Position numbers and translations under genes: made by a program. A stretch of DNA of 64,000 nucleotides from Burkholderia territorii (GTDB taxonomy: Bacteria; Pseudomonadota; Gammaproteobacteria; Burkholderiales; Burkholderiaceae), in assembly GCF_902833055.1 (NCBI RefSeq), contig NZ_CADFEJ010000026.1, positions 1 to 64,000 on the forward strand, given 5' to 3'. The notes beneath the pieces were generated by a model. That model saw nothing but the letters and a program-made list of their open reading frames with translations. It searched no databases and was not told the DNA's origin. Numbering within the stretch: the first letter of the stretch is position 1; every line of letters starts with the position of its first letter. Below are positions 34,836 through 44,199 of this stretch, piece by piece.

Positions 34836-36158
34836 TCACGCAACGTTCGCCAACGTCAGCCGCGCTTCGAGCCCGCCGCCGTCCGGCCGGTTGCGCAACG
34901 TGAGCGTGCCGCCCATCGCAAGCGCAAGTTGACGCGCGATCGCCAGGCCGAGCCCCGTGCCGCCCGTCTCGCGATTGCGTGACGTCTCTACGCGCCGGAA
35001 CGGCTCGAACACCGCGTCGAGCTGATCGTCCGGAATGCCGGGCCCGCGATCGAGCACTGCAATGACGGCCCCGCCGCCCGGAGCCGCCCGCACGTCGATC
35101 TCGGCCGCGCCTGCGAACTTCAGCGCGTTGTCGACGAGGTTGCCGACGATCCGGCGCAGCGCCTTCGGCCGCGTGACGAGCGCGAGCGGCCCGCCGCTGT
35201 GCAGCGCGACGTCCTGCCCCGCATCCGTGTAGTCGCACACGATGCTGTCGAGCAGCGCATCGAGATCGATGCGGCGCGCGGCCTCCTCCGTGCCGTGCAG
35301 CGTGCGCGCATACGCGACGCCTTCCTTCACCAGATGCTCCATCTCGAGCAGGTCCTGGCGCAGCTTCGCGCCCTGCGTGTCGTCGTCCATCACGTCCACG
35401 CGCAACCGCATCCGCGTGATCGGCGTCTGCAGGTCGTGCGAGATCGACGCGAGAATCTGCATGCGCTCGGCCATGTATTGTGCGATGCGGTCCTGCATCG
35501 CATTGAACGCGCGGGCCGCGCGCGCGACTTCGGACGGGCCGTCCTCGCTCAGGCGTTCGCCCTTCAGGTCGGGGCCGAGCGCGTCGGCCGCCTGCGCGAG
35601 CTGTTTCAGCGGCCGCGTCGCGAGCCGCACCGCGAGCCAGCAGCACGCGGCCAGCACGGCGAGCTGCAGCGCGAGCACGACGGGCAGCCAGCCCGACAGC
35701 GGCACCGTCGACATCGGATGGATGTCGATCGTCAGCGGCGAGCCGTCGGTCAGGCGCAGATGCACCTGAAGATGCTCGCGATCGCCGGGCAGCGCGTTCG
35801 CGGTCAGCGGGTAATCGCCGCCGATGCCGTCCGAGATCGAGCGCTCGACGCGCGCCGAGAGCCGCGCTTCCGGCGGCGTGCCCGTCTCGCCCGGCCCGAG
35901 GATGAACGCGTAGCTGCGCCGCGCGAGACGCGGCAGCCACGCGGCGCGCTGGTCGGGCGGCAGGTGGTCGAGCAGCGCGACCGAGCTCGCGACCTCGCGC
36001 TCGATGTAGCCCATCATCAGGTTGGTGGTCGCCTGGTCGCGCTCGGTCACGGTGAGCCAGAACGACAGCGTCTGCGCGAGCGCGAGGCCCACGCACAGGA
36101 TCAGCGCGAGCCGTGCGAACAGCGAGCGCGGCCAGTGCCACGGCGTGCGCGCGCTCAT
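34836..36158 (-). CDS. Sensor histidine kinase, EnvZ-like
   Basis: 440 residues from ATG 36158, which overlaps the response-regulator stop codon by four bases; the ORF extends far upstream only as a shadow of the regulator gene. Order: membrane helix (about 14-36), periplasmic sensor (about 37-155), second helix (157-177), HAMP, dimerisation helix with His241 in SISHDLQTPITRMRL, and ATPase domain with GNLVDNALKFA, LDRGPGIPD and GTGLGLAIA. It phosphorylates its partner encoded just upstream. The signal is unknown. Confidence 0.92.
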   Translation of the reverse strand: MSARTPWHWPRSLFARLALILCVGLALAQTLSFWLTVTERDQATTNLMMGYIEREVASSVALLDHLPPDQRAAWLPRLARRSYAFILGPGETGTPPEARLSARVERSISDGIGGDYPLTANALPGDREHLQVHLRLTDGSPLTIDIHPMSTVPLSGWLPVVLALQLAVLAACCWLAVRLATRPLKQLAQAADALGPDLKGERLSEDGPSEVARAARAFNAMQDRIAQYMAERMQILASISHDLQTPITRMRLRVDVMDDDTQGAKLRQDLLEMEHLVKEGVAYARTLHGTEEAARRIDLDALLDSIVCDYTDAGQDVALHSGGPLALVTRPKALRRIVGNLVDNALKFAGAAEIDVRAAPGGGAVIAVLDRGPGIPDDQLDAVFEPFRRVETSRNRETGGTGLGLAIARQLALAMGGTLTLRNRPDGGGLEARLTLANVA

Positions 36159-36895
36159 GCGTCGCCTTCGACCGCGGTCACCGCCGACGAGAACACGTAG
36201 CCCTCGTTGCGCAGCGTCTTGATGTAGCGCGGCTCGCGCGCGCCGTCGCGCAGGCGCTGCCGCAGCCGGCTCACGAGCAGGTCGATCGACCGGTCGAACG
36301 GGTCGGACTGCCGGCCCTGCGTGAGATTGAGCAACTGGTCGCGCGTCAGCACGCGCTGCGGATTGTCGAGAAACACGCGCAGCAGCCGGTACTCGGCGCC
36401 GCTCAACGCAACCAGCGTGCCTTCGGTGTCGAGCAGGTGACGCCCCGTCGTGTCGAGCCGCCATTCGCCGAACGCGAGCATCGCGGCCGTCTCCGTCACC
36501 TGCATGCCGGGCGGCAGCATGCGCGCGCGGCGCAATACCGAACGGATCCGCGCAAGCAGTTCGCGCACCGCGAACGGCTTCGCGAGATAGTCGTCGGCGC
36601 CCATCTCGAGGCCGATGATGCGGTCGGTTTCCTCGCCGCGCGCCGTCAGCATCAGCACCGGCACCGTCCGGAACTTGCCCGCGCGCAGGTCGCGGCAAAG
36701 TGTGAGGCCGTCCTCGCCGGGCATCATCAGATCGAGCACGATCAGGTCGGGCGCGCCATCGTCGAGCACGTTGCGCATCTCGCGGCCGTTCGCCGCGAGC
36801 GACACGCGCATGCCGTTCTTCTCCAGATAGTCCGCGATCAGTTCGCGGATCGCGCGATCGTCGTCGACGATCAATACGTGGTCGATCTTGTCCAT
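36155..36895 (-). CDS. OmpR-family response regulator
   Basis: 246 residues. The receiver domain has Asp11-Asp12, phospho-acceptor Asp55 (LIVLDLMMPGEDG) and Lys106. The C-terminal winged helix (about 135-240) has LVALSGAEYRLLRVFLDNP and FDRSIDLLVSRLRQRL. First gene of the regulator-kinase pair. Divergent from the redoxin gene at 37124, which is a possible target. Confidence 0.93.
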   Translation of the reverse strand: MDKIDHVLIVDDDRAIRELIADYLEKNGMRVSLAANGREMRNVLDDGAPDLIVLDLMMPGEDGLTLCRDLRAGKFRTVPVLMLTARGEETDRIIGLEMGADDYLAKPFAVRELLARIRSVLRRARMLPPGMQVTETAAMLAFGEWRLDTTGRHLLDTEGTLVALSGAEYRLLRVFLDNPQRVLTRDQLLNLTQGRQSDPFDRSIDLLVSRLRQRLRDGAREPRYIKTLRNEGYVFSSAVTAVEGDA

Positions 36896-37123
36896 GAGTC
36901 GGTGTCGTTGGCGTGATGTTCCGGCTGGCGATGTCCGCCTTTATACCGCACCGCGGGCGCGCGTTTGTATCCCAATGTATCGCGCCGCCGTGACGACACA
37001 CAACATTGCACACGCGCGGCTTGCCGGACACACCGCAGATACGTCGGCGCGGCCCAATGACGACTGTCGAAACCTGTCCGGCCGATGCATTCGCGCGGTG
37101 GCCGGCCGAACCGGAGAACCGCC

Positions 37124-37696
37124 ATGCTGCCCAGATTCAGGACCGCCGCCCTCGTGATCGCCCTCGCCGCCACGGCCGGGCTCGCCGCCTTCGCCGGCAC
37201 CCGCGACGACGCGGGCCCGACCGCTTCGCTGGCCGGCATGCAGGCGCCCGACTTCACCGGCATCGAGCGCTGGCACAACAGCGCGCCGCTCAAGCTCGAC
37301 CAGTTGCGCGGCAAGGTCGTGCTGGTCGACTTCTGGACGTACTCGTGCATCAACTGCATTCATACGATTCCGTATGTGAACGACTGGTACCGGAAGTATC
37401 GCGACCAAGGGCTCGTGGTGGTCGGCGTGCATACGCCCGAGTATCCGTTCGAGCGCGATGCGAAGAACGTCGCCGATGCGGTCAAGCGCTTCGGCATCGA
37501 GTACCCCGTCGCGCAGGACAACCGCTATGACACGTGGCGCGCGTACGGGAACCAGTATTGGCCCGCGCTGTACCTGATCGATGCGAATGGGAAAGTCGTC
37601 TATACGCGGTATGGCGAGGGCGGGTATGACAAGACGGAAGCGGCGATCCGGGGGGCGCTGGCGCAGGCGTCGCAGGGAGCGACGCGCACGCAGTAG
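37124..37696 (+). CDS. TlpA/DipZ-like thiol-disulfide redoxin
   Basis: 190 residues from ATG 37124 (GGAG nine bases upstream; ATG 37085 lacks support). An N-terminal hydrophobic segment (about residues 9-25) acts as signal or anchor, placing the thioredoxin fold in the periplasm. The active site is WTYSCINCIHTIPY (CxxC). VVGVHTPEYPFERD and the cis-Pro region NQYWPALYLIDANGKVVY match the redoxin domain found at the end of DipZ-type proteins. It likely reduces or oxidises envelope thiols or peroxides. Confidence 0.85.
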   Translation: MLPRFRTAALVIALAATAGLAAFAGTRDDAGPTASLAGMQAPDFTGIERWHNSAPLKLDQLRGKVVLVDFWTYSCINCIHTIPYVNDWYRKYRDQGLVVVGVHTPEYPFERDAKNVADAVKRFGIEYPVAQDNRYDTWRAYGNQYWPALYLIDANGKVVYTRYGEGGYDKTEAAIRGALAQASQGATRTQ

Positions 37697-37745
37697 CGTG
37701 CGCCGGCCGAGGGCGCGGCATGCGCCCGCTGCGATTCACCGCGAC

Positions 37746-38384
37746 TCACTTCCGCTTCGCATCCGCCTCCGCCAGCATCGCCTCCCCGATCGCGAGATTC
37801 CCGTCCGCAATCAGCGCATCGCCCGCGCCTCGAATATCGTCGACCGCCTTGTTCTGCCCGAGCTTGCGGTTGCCGACGAGCCGCGTGATCTCGATCTGCA
37901 GCCCGACGATCGACTGCAGCATCGTGTCGAGATAGTCCTTCGGCGCGTCGGCCATCTTCCACGGCACCGGCTGCGACGCTTCGTGCGTGCGCGTCAGCCG
38001 CGCCACCACGCCACGCACGAACTTCTCGTCGTCGCGCACCGTGATGCGCCCGTGCGCATGCACGACCACGTAATTCCACGTCGGCACCTGCCGATGCGCG
38101 GCGTGCTTGCTCGGGTACCAGTTCGGCGAAATGTACGCGTCCCCGGCGCGGAAGATCACGAGCACCTCGTCGCCGTTCGCGACCTCCTGCCACACAGGAT
38201 TCGCGCGCGCGACGTGCGCATGCAGCTCGCCGAGGCCGCCATCGACCGGCAGCCACTCGAACGGCAGGTGGCTCGCATCGAGCCCGCTCTTGCCGTGCGT
38301 GACCAGCGTGCCGAACGGATGACCGACGATCAGTTCGCGCAGCGTGTCGGGGCGGGATTCGGCGAATTCGGCAGGCACATACAT
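37746..38384 (-). CDS. FMN-binding PaiB-like protein
   Basis: 212 residues, a split-barrel flavin-binding fold: MYVPAEFAESRPDTLRELIV, HPFGTLVT, ASHLPFEW, LHAHVARANP, and the hallmark FRAGDAYISPNWYPSK with VPTWNYVVVHAHG. PaiB was first reported as a repressor partner in Bacillus; in proteobacteria the role is unclear and may be a flavin enzyme. Divergent from a MocR regulator 126 bases away, a common pairing, so MocR may control it. Confidence 0.85.
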   Translation of the reverse strand: MYVPAEFAESRPDTLRELIVGHPFGTLVTHGKSGLDASHLPFEWLPVDGGLGELHAHVARANPVWQEVANGDEVLVIFRAGDAYISPNWYPSKHAAHRQVPTWNYVVVHAHGRITVRDDEKFVRGVVARLTRTHEASQPVPWKMADAPKDYLDTMLQSIVGLQIEITRLVGNRKLGQNKAVDDIRGAGDALIADGNLAIGEAMLAEADAKRK

Positions 38385-38510
38385 GGCGGCTCCACGGCTG
38401 GACAGGGTTCGGACGAAACGGGCCGGAACCGGCCCGTCATGCGCGGATTGTGACCGCTAACTGGTTTATGCTGTAGAGCCGGTTTCGAACAATTTCAACA
38501 GACCAGAATA

Positions 38511-40064
38511 ATGGCCAGAACCGCCCGAGTCATCGAAATCCCGTCGCTCGGCGTGCTCGACCGCGCGGCCGGCGACCTGAGCCGCCAGCTCGCGCAGGCG
38601 TTGCGGAACGCGGTACGGCGCGGCGACGTGCGGCCCGGCGACACGCTGCCGTCCACGCGGCTGCTCGCGACGTCGCTCCAGGTTGCGCGCGGCACCGTCG
38701 TCGACGCGTATGCGCAACTCGTCGCCGAAGGCTTCCTGGAGTCGCGCGGCGGTGCCGGCACGCGCGTGGCGAACGCGCTTGCCGAGCCCTCCGCACCGGC
38801 GGGCGAACCATCCGTGCCCCGCCCGCGCGCGGCACGCACCGGCCTGCCGGAACCGGCCGCGACGTTCGCACGGATCGCCCGCGAATTCCGTCCGCTGCCG
38901 GCCGTGCCGTTCGCGATCTCGGTGCCGGTCGGGCTCACCGCACCCGACGACATCTGGCGCCGGCTCGGCAACCGCCTGCGCGCACGCGGCGCCGGTGCGC
39001 CGTCCGGCTATGCGGATCCGCAAGGCGCGCTGCCGCTGCGCGAAGCAATTGCCGATTACGTGCGCCGCTCCCGTTCGGTGCGCTGCACCGCCGATCAGGT
39101 CGTGATCACGAGCGGCACGCAACAGGGGCTGCATCTCGCGAGCCAGATCCTGCTCGGCCCGAACGATCGCGCGTGGGTCGAGAATCCCGCCTATCGCGGC
39201 ATTACCGCGCTGCTCGAAAGCACCGGCCGGCATGACGCGATGGTCCGCGTGCCGGTCGACGCGGACGGCATCGACGTCGAGGCCGGCATCCGTCTCGCGC
39301 CGGACGCGCGCGCGGCATTCGTCACGCCGTCGCACCAGTACCCGCTCGGGATGCCGATGAGCATGGCGCGACGCAACGCGCTGCTCGGCTGGGCGCGCGC
39401 GCATGGCGCGTGGGTGGTCGAGGACGACTACGACAGCGAATTGCGCTACGAAGGCTACCCGTTTCCGTCGCTGCAAGGCCTGGATCCCGAACACGTGATC
39501 TATCTCGGCACGTTCAGCAAGATCCTGTTCCCTTCGCTGCGGCTCGGCTACGTGATCGTGCCCGACGATCTCGTGCCCGCGTTCTGCGGCGCGCGCGCGC
39601 TGATGGATCGGCACGCGCCGACCGCCGATCAGCACGTGCTCGCCGCGTTCATCGCGGAAGGGCATCTCGACCGCCACATTCGCCGCGTGCGCGGCGTCTA
39701 CGCGCAACAGCGCGCGCTGCTGATCGACACGCTCGGCGCGCGGCTGCCGCGCGAACGCGCGTGGGTGCAGCCGGGCGACCAGGGCATGCACGTCGTGCTG
39801 TGGCTCGCGCAAGGAATCGACGATCTCGACGTGGTGGCGCGCGCCGCGCAAGCGGGCGTCGCGGTGCGCGCGGTGTCGCCGATGTTCGCGCCGGGCACCG
39901 CGCGCCCGGGCCTCGTGCTCGGCTTCGGCGGCTTCGATCGAGCACGAATGGAAGCGGCCGCGCAGCGGCTCGCGGATGTGGTCGGCGAAGCGGCCGGCAC
40001 CGTTTCATCGGAAGAATCGCGACGGCGCGGCCGACCAAAGGTTGTCCGCGGGAAACAAACGTAA
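38511..40064 (+). CDS. MocR/PdxR-type regulator (GntR HTH fused to aminotransferase domain)
   Basis: 517 residues. The N-terminal GntR winged helix has LAQALRNAVRRGDVRPGDTLPSTRLLA and ARGTVVDAYAQL. The large domain is fold-type I aminotransferase-like, with the PLP lysine in GTFSKILFPSLRLGY and upstream motifs GYADPQGALPLREAIADY and VEDDYDSELRY. Such proteins sense PLP or amino-acid adducts. Divergent from the PaiB-like gene; CTGGTTT and CCGGTTT half-sites about 20 bases apart (38460-38490) could be its binding site. Confidence 0.9.
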   Translation: MARTARVIEIPSLGVLDRAAGDLSRQLAQALRNAVRRGDVRPGDTLPSTRLLATSLQVARGTVVDAYAQLVAEGFLESRGGAGTRVANALAEPSAPAGEPSVPRPRAARTGLPEPAATFARIAREFRPLPAVPFAISVPVGLTAPDDIWRRLGNRLRARGAGAPSGYADPQGALPLREAIADYVRRSRSVRCTADQVVITSGTQQGLHLASQILLGPNDRAWVENPAYRGITALLESTGRHDAMVRVPVDADGIDVEAGIRLAPDARAAFVTPSHQYPLGMPMSMARRNALLGWARAHGAWVVEDDYDSELRYEGYPFPSLQGLDPEHVIYLGTFSKILFPSLRLGYVIVPDDLVPAFCGARALMDRHAPTADQHVLAAFIAEGHLDRHIRRVRGVYAQQRALLIDTLGARLPRERAWVQPGDQGMHVVLWLAQGIDDLDVVARAAQAGVAVRAVSPMFAPGTARPGLVLGFGGFDRARMEAAAQRLADVVGEAAGTVSSEESRRRGRPKVVRGKQT

Positions 40065-40161
40065 TCGTCTGTAAATCCTGCAAGAAAACGGCCGGTTTGG
40101 CCGCCGGCAACGGTGCGCCGTTTGCTAGGATCGCGCCTTTTCCGCTCGCGCTCCTGCCGCC

Positions 40162-42360
40162 GTGAATCGCTTCGTGCCGTTTCTTCGAGACCTGTGGCTT
40201 CGCTGCCGCACCGGCGCCCGCGTGCTGGGCGCCGGTGCGTGGCATCGTCTGCGTCATCCGACGCGCCGCGGCGTCGCGCTGACGCTCGCCGCGATACCAC
40301 TGCTCGGCCTGCTGGTTCTGTTCGCGTTCGTCCCGTTTACGCCGAGCATCGGCGACATCCGCAAGGCGCGCATCGACCGCCCCGCGCGCGTGCTGTCGGC
40401 CGATGGCCAGTTGATCGCCGAATTCCGGCCGGTCAACCGCGAGTGGGTGCCGCTCAAGCAGATCTCGCCGCACATGGTCGACGCGCTGATCGCGACCGAG
40501 GACCACCGCTTCTACGCGCATCACGGCATCGACTGGAAGCGCACGGCGTCGGCCGCGCTCCATACGTTCTCGGGCAGTCGCCAGGGCGGCTCGACGATCA
40601 CGCAGCAACTCGCGCGCAACCTGTATCCGGACGAAGTGGGCCGCGCGCCGACGCTCACGCGCAAGGTGAAGGAGCTGATCACCGCATTCAAGATCGAAAC
40701 GGTGTACAGCAAGGACGAGATTCTCGAGACCTACCTGAACACGGTGCCGTTCCTGTACAACGCGTACGGCGTCGAGATGGCCGCGCGCACCTATTTCGGC
40801 AAGTCGGCGGACCAGCTCGACATCGTCGAAAGCGCGACGCTCGTCGGGATGCTGAAGGGCAATAGCTACTACAACCCCGTGCTGAACCCGGAGCGCGCGG
40901 TGCAGCGCCGCAACATCGTGCTCGCCCGGATGGCGGCCATGGGCATGCTGTCGCCGCGACAGCTCGCGCAGTTGCAGCGCAGGCCGCTGCGCGTCGACTT
41001 CGAACCGCAGACAGCGCAGCCCGGCCCCGCCCCTCATTTCGCGGTGCAGCTGCGCAAGTGGCTGATCGCATGGGCCGACCGCAACAACTACGATCTCTAC
41101 GCCGACGGGCTCGTCGTGCGCACGACGCTCGATGCGCAGTTGCAGGACATGGCGACGCGAGCGCTGACGCAACAGACCGATCGCCTGCAGTCGATCGCCG
41201 ATAGCGCATGGCACAACCCGTCCGGCTGCGGGCTGCGCAACGACCTGTTCCGCGGCTTCATCCGGCAGACACCGGACTATCGCGCCGCGCTCGACGCGGG
41301 GCTCGCGGATGCGGCGGCACTGAAGCAGCTCGGCGCGAATCGCGCGTTCATCCGCGCGCTGTGCGAGCGCAAGACGCAGGTACAGGCCGGCTTCGTCGCG
41401 ATCGATCCACGCAACGGCGCGATTCGCGCATGGGTCGGCAGCCCCGACTTCGGCAGCGAGCCGTTCGATCACGTCGTGCAGGCGCGGCGCCAGCCGGGCT
41501 CGACGTTCAAGCCGTTCGTCTATGGCGCCGCGTTCGCGGACGGCATGCGGCCGGGCGATACGTTCGTCGATCGCCCCGTCGCGATCCCGATCGGCGCGCA
41601 CGCGGTTTGGCACCCGACCGATGCCGAGCCGCCGACGGACGCGCCGATGACGCTGCGCGACGCGCTCGCACTGTCGCGCAATCGCATTGCCGCGCAGGTG
41701 ATGCAGCGCGAAGGCGCGGCTCGGGTCGCGCAGCTCGCGCGCGCGATGGGCGTGCGCGACAGCACGCTCGACGCGGTGCCCTCGCTCGCGCTCGGCACGA
41801 GCCCCGTCACGCTGAAGGAAATGGTGTCCGCGTATGGGACGATCGCGAACCGCGGCGTGTACGTCGCGCCGCAGATGATCACGCGCATCGAGGATCGCGA
41901 CGGCAAGGTGCTGGCCGCATTCGGCAGCGCGCCGCCCGAACGCGCACTGCCGGCGGCCGCGGCCCAGACGCTGGTCGACGTGATGCGCGGCGTCGTCGAT
42001 TACGGCACCGGTGCCGACATCCGCTCGCGCTACGGCATTCGTGTCGACGTCGCGGGCAAGACCGGCACGACGCAGGACAACACGGACGGCTGGTTCATCC
42101 TGATGCATCCGCAACTGGTGGCCGGCGCCTGGGTCGGCTTCGACGACGGCAGCGTGACTTTGCGCAGCGACTACTGGGGCGCGGGCGCGCACAGCGCGCT
42201 GCCGATCGTAGGCTCGTTCTACGACGCGGCGCTGCGGGCGCGCGCGATCGATCCGCATGCGCAGTTCTCGCCCGACTTCCGGCCGCGCAGCGCACCGGCG
42301 CCTGCACCGAGGCGGCGTCCGCACCCGGGGCTGTTCGACTGGCTGAAGATTTTCCGCTGA
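40162..42360 (+). CDS. Class A penicillin-binding protein (PBP1-type glycosyltransferase/transpeptidase)
   Basis: 732 residues, GTG start. One membrane anchor (about residues 38-58) precedes a GT51 transglycosylase domain with catalytic Glu113 (TEDHRFYAHHG) and GGSTITQQLARNLYP. The transpeptidase domain has Ser447 and Lys450 (PGSTFKPF), SRN near 505 and a KTGTT motif. It polymerises and cross-links peptidoglycan on the periplasmic side. Shorter than PBP1A of enteric bacteria and with a basic, Pro-rich C-terminus, it may be an accessory (PBP1C-like) enzyme. Confidence 0.9.
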   Translation: MNRFVPFLRDLWLRCRTGARVLGAGAWHRLRHPTRRGVALTLAAIPLLGLLVLFAFVPFTPSIGDIRKARIDRPARVLSADGQLIAEFRPVNREWVPLKQISPHMVDALIATEDHRFYAHHGIDWKRTASAALHTFSGSRQGGSTITQQLARNLYPDEVGRAPTLTRKVKELITAFKIETVYSKDEILETYLNTVPFLYNAYGVEMAARTYFGKSADQLDIVESATLVGMLKGNSYYNPVLNPERAVQRRNIVLARMAAMGMLSPRQLAQLQRRPLRVDFEPQTAQPGPAPHFAVQLRKWLIAWADRNNYDLYADGLVVRTTLDAQLQDMATRALTQQTDRLQSIADSAWHNPSGCGLRNDLFRGFIRQTPDYRAALDAGLADAAALKQLGANRAFIRALCERKTQVQAGFVAIDPRNGAIRAWVGSPDFGSEPFDHVVQARRQPGSTFKPFVYGAAFADGMRPGDTFVDRPVAIPIGAHAVWHPTDAEPPTDAPMTLRDALALSRNRIAAQVMQREGAARVAQLARAMGVRDSTLDAVPSLALGTSPVTLKEMVSAYGTIANRGVYVAPQMITRIEDRDGKVLAAFGSAPPERALPAAAAQTLVDVMRGVVDYGTGADIRSRYGIRVDVAGKTGTTQDNTDGWFILMHPQLVAGAWVGFDDGSVTLRSDYWGAGAHSALPIVGSFYDAALRARAIDPHAQFSPDFRPRSAPAPAPRRRPHPGLFDWLKIFR

Positions 42361-42401
42361 GCACTGCGCGGCGCGATGCTTAGCGTGCCTGAACGAAGCG
42401 A

Positions 42402-42620
42402 TCACGGCACGCGCCACGCATCGTGGAGGCGTTCGAGCGCGTCGACGATGCGTGGCGTTTCGCGTTCCGTGACTAGAGATTGTTCGATTTCGCCGGCGAG
42501 CCGCGTCAGCACCTGAACGTTGCGCCGGCCGACGACGCGCTCACGCCGCAGCGAGCGTCGCGGCCAGTGCGTCGAACGCGGCGCCCGCGTCGTACGACCT
42601 TCGCCGCATCGTCGCACCAA
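42402..42620 (-). pseudogene. Possible remnant of a small gene
   Basis: The - strand frame ending at 42402 gives a plausible helical C-terminus (LTRLAGEIEQSLVTERETP, then RIVDALERLHDAWRVP). Its upstream part only looks coding in another frame (SYDAGAAFDALAATLAAA, then a stop). One frameshift would join them. No family is recognised, and it may equally be chance. Confidence 0.2.
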
Positions 42621-42627
42621 CCCGTCG

Positions 42628-43812
42628 TCAGTCCGCCGTGTCGCCGCTCTTCGGCAGCTTCGACCATGCATTGCGCCCCGGCGCCGGCGACCATGCCGGA
42701 CGTGTCTTGCGCGCGCTGTCGATCACCACCAGGTAGCGGCCGGCGATCGGCGTGATGTCGCGATCGCGGCGCAACACCCGCAACGACTTGCCGGCCTCGA
42801 CGCGCGCCTGATAGTCGTCGTCGAGGATGCCGTGCCGGTCCAGGAACGTGTTCAGCGAAGCGGGAATCCGCACGCAGCCTTTCGAGTGCCGGATGCCGAG
42901 CAGCGGCTCGAGGCGGTCGGGGTCGGTGGCGTGCATCTGGAAGCGCATCGGCGACTTGCCGCCCTTGCCCCAGCCCCGCTCGCCATCGACCCAGCCGAAG
43001 TCGTAGATGCGCATGTCGCGCGCGCCGTAGCCGCGAATGCCGTTGTCGTTCGTCGTGCCTTCCGCACGGAAGTCCATGTTGTCGGGCGAGTGGTGGAACA
43101 CGCCGAGCGGCGTCAGGAAGTGATCGTATTGGCCGGGCCATCCCGTGCCGACCGGCGACGCGCCGATCATCAGCCACGCGTTGGACGGTGTCGCGCGGAA
43201 GTAGATGAACAGCGCCTGCACGTTCGACGCGCGATCGACCATCGCGACATATTCGCCGGCAAGGTCGCCGAGATCCGCATCGTCGAGCGCCTTCTGAAGG
43301 CGGTCACCATACGCGCGTTGTTCGCTCGCGGGCACGTTCAGGCGTCGCGTGACTTCCTGCGTGAAGCGCTTGCGCATGTCGATCGCACGCTCGGTCGCGT
43401 TCTTCGCGTCGTCTGCCGACAGTGGCGGGTGCCGGCGCGGCGGCGTCGGTGCGGGTGCCTCGGCTTCGCTTGCCGATGTGCCGGATGCAGCCGATGCTGC
43501 CGACGCGGCCGATGCGGCCGATGCCGGGGAGGCGCCGGACGCCCCCGACGCCCCGCTGGCGGGCGACGGACGATGCACGGTGGACGCCGGACCGACCTCG
43601 GCCGACGCACGCGCCGGCGACGCCGGATGCGCGCTCGAAGCAGTTGATGAGGACGACGTAGCAGTGGCCGGCGGCACGTCGGAAGCGGCGAAGGCTGGCC
43701 GCGCGACAAGCCCGGAAATCGGAACAGCGGCCACGAGCCACACAGACGTGGCAAGCGCGAGGGAACGGCAACGCGGCCTGGAAAACCGCCGCGTCAGGTC
43801 GGAGAGCATCAT
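42628..43812 (-). CDS. L,D-transpeptidase (YkuD domain), exported
   Basis: 394 residues if translation starts at ATG 43812 (43809 is an adjacent alternative). An Arg-rich start and hydrophobic segment ending AFAA form a signal peptide. A low-complexity Ala/Ser/Gly/Pro linker with SAA and GAS triplets (about residues 45-125) spans the periplasm. The C-terminal YkuD catalytic domain has HSKGCVRIP, with Cys as nucleophile. It would form 3-3 cross-links or attach proteins to peptidoglycan. Convergent with the class A PBP gene, so two wall cross-linking enzymes are adjacent. Confidence 0.85.
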   Translation of the reverse strand: MMLSDLTRRFSRPRCRSLALATSVWLVAAVPISGLVARPAFAASDVPPATATSSSSTASSAHPASPARASAEVGPASTVHRPSPASGASGASGASPASAASAASAASAASGTSASEAEAPAPTPPRRHPPLSADDAKNATERAIDMRKRFTQEVTRRLNVPASEQRAYGDRLQKALDDADLGDLAGEYVAMVDRASNVQALFIYFRATPSNAWLMIGASPVGTGWPGQYDHFLTPLGVFHHSPDNMDFRAEGTTNDNGIRGYGARDMRIYDFGWVDGERGWGKGGKSPMRFQMHATDPDRLEPLLGIRHSKGCVRIPASLNTFLDRHGILDDDYQARVEAGKSLRVLRRDRDITPIAGRYLVVIDSARKTRPAWSPAPGRNAWSKLPKSGDTAD

Positions 43813-44199
43813 GCGATCGAAGCCATCGGCCGATCCGGCCGCCGCATGTTGCGAACGGCGCATCTGCCGCGCGAGCCATCGACACGCCAGCGGCACGCAT
43901 GTGCCCGGCGCCGACGCCTCTTTGCGGTGGAGCCGTTCGCAATGCAACGCGTTCGGTTCAATGGCGGCTAATGAGTCGTCAGGCCTTCCATTCTACCTGC
44001 GCACACACGAATCGGCAGGGCCGCCCCCGACAGTTCGCGGCGGTTTTGCGCTTCGTCACCCTTTGTTTCAACTCGTTGCCGCTTGCGTCACCGCTGCATG
44101 GCACGCTGCTCGCTGCTGCGTGTTGTCTGCAGCCCGAAACGCCGGAACTGCACTCGCGCGCCGTATGCGGCATGTGACATGCGAGTGCGCAGCCCGCGT
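43813..44199. other. Gene-free stretch
   Basis: 387 bases between the L,D-transpeptidase start and the 3' end of the MFS gene. It should contain the transpeptidase promoter. I see no conserved ORF, hairpin with T-run or repeat. Confidence 0.45.

Noticed and set aside
34836..37031. 731-residue reading of the kinase ORF
   Set aside because: The N-terminal 290 residues are out-of-frame translation of the response regulator; the kinase starts at 36158 in the overlapping ATGA.
39649..42417. 922-residue - strand ORF
   Set aside because: Arg/Ala/Val/His-rich translation opposite the MocR and penicillin-binding protein genes, whose motifs are unmistakable; a high-GC antisense shadow.
43480..43570. 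Short GC-rich triplet-like repeats (GCCGATGCG) as a possible phase-variation tract
   Set aside because: They encode the Ala/Ser/Gly linker of the L,D-transpeptidase in frame and are imperfect; ordinary low-complexity linker DNA.
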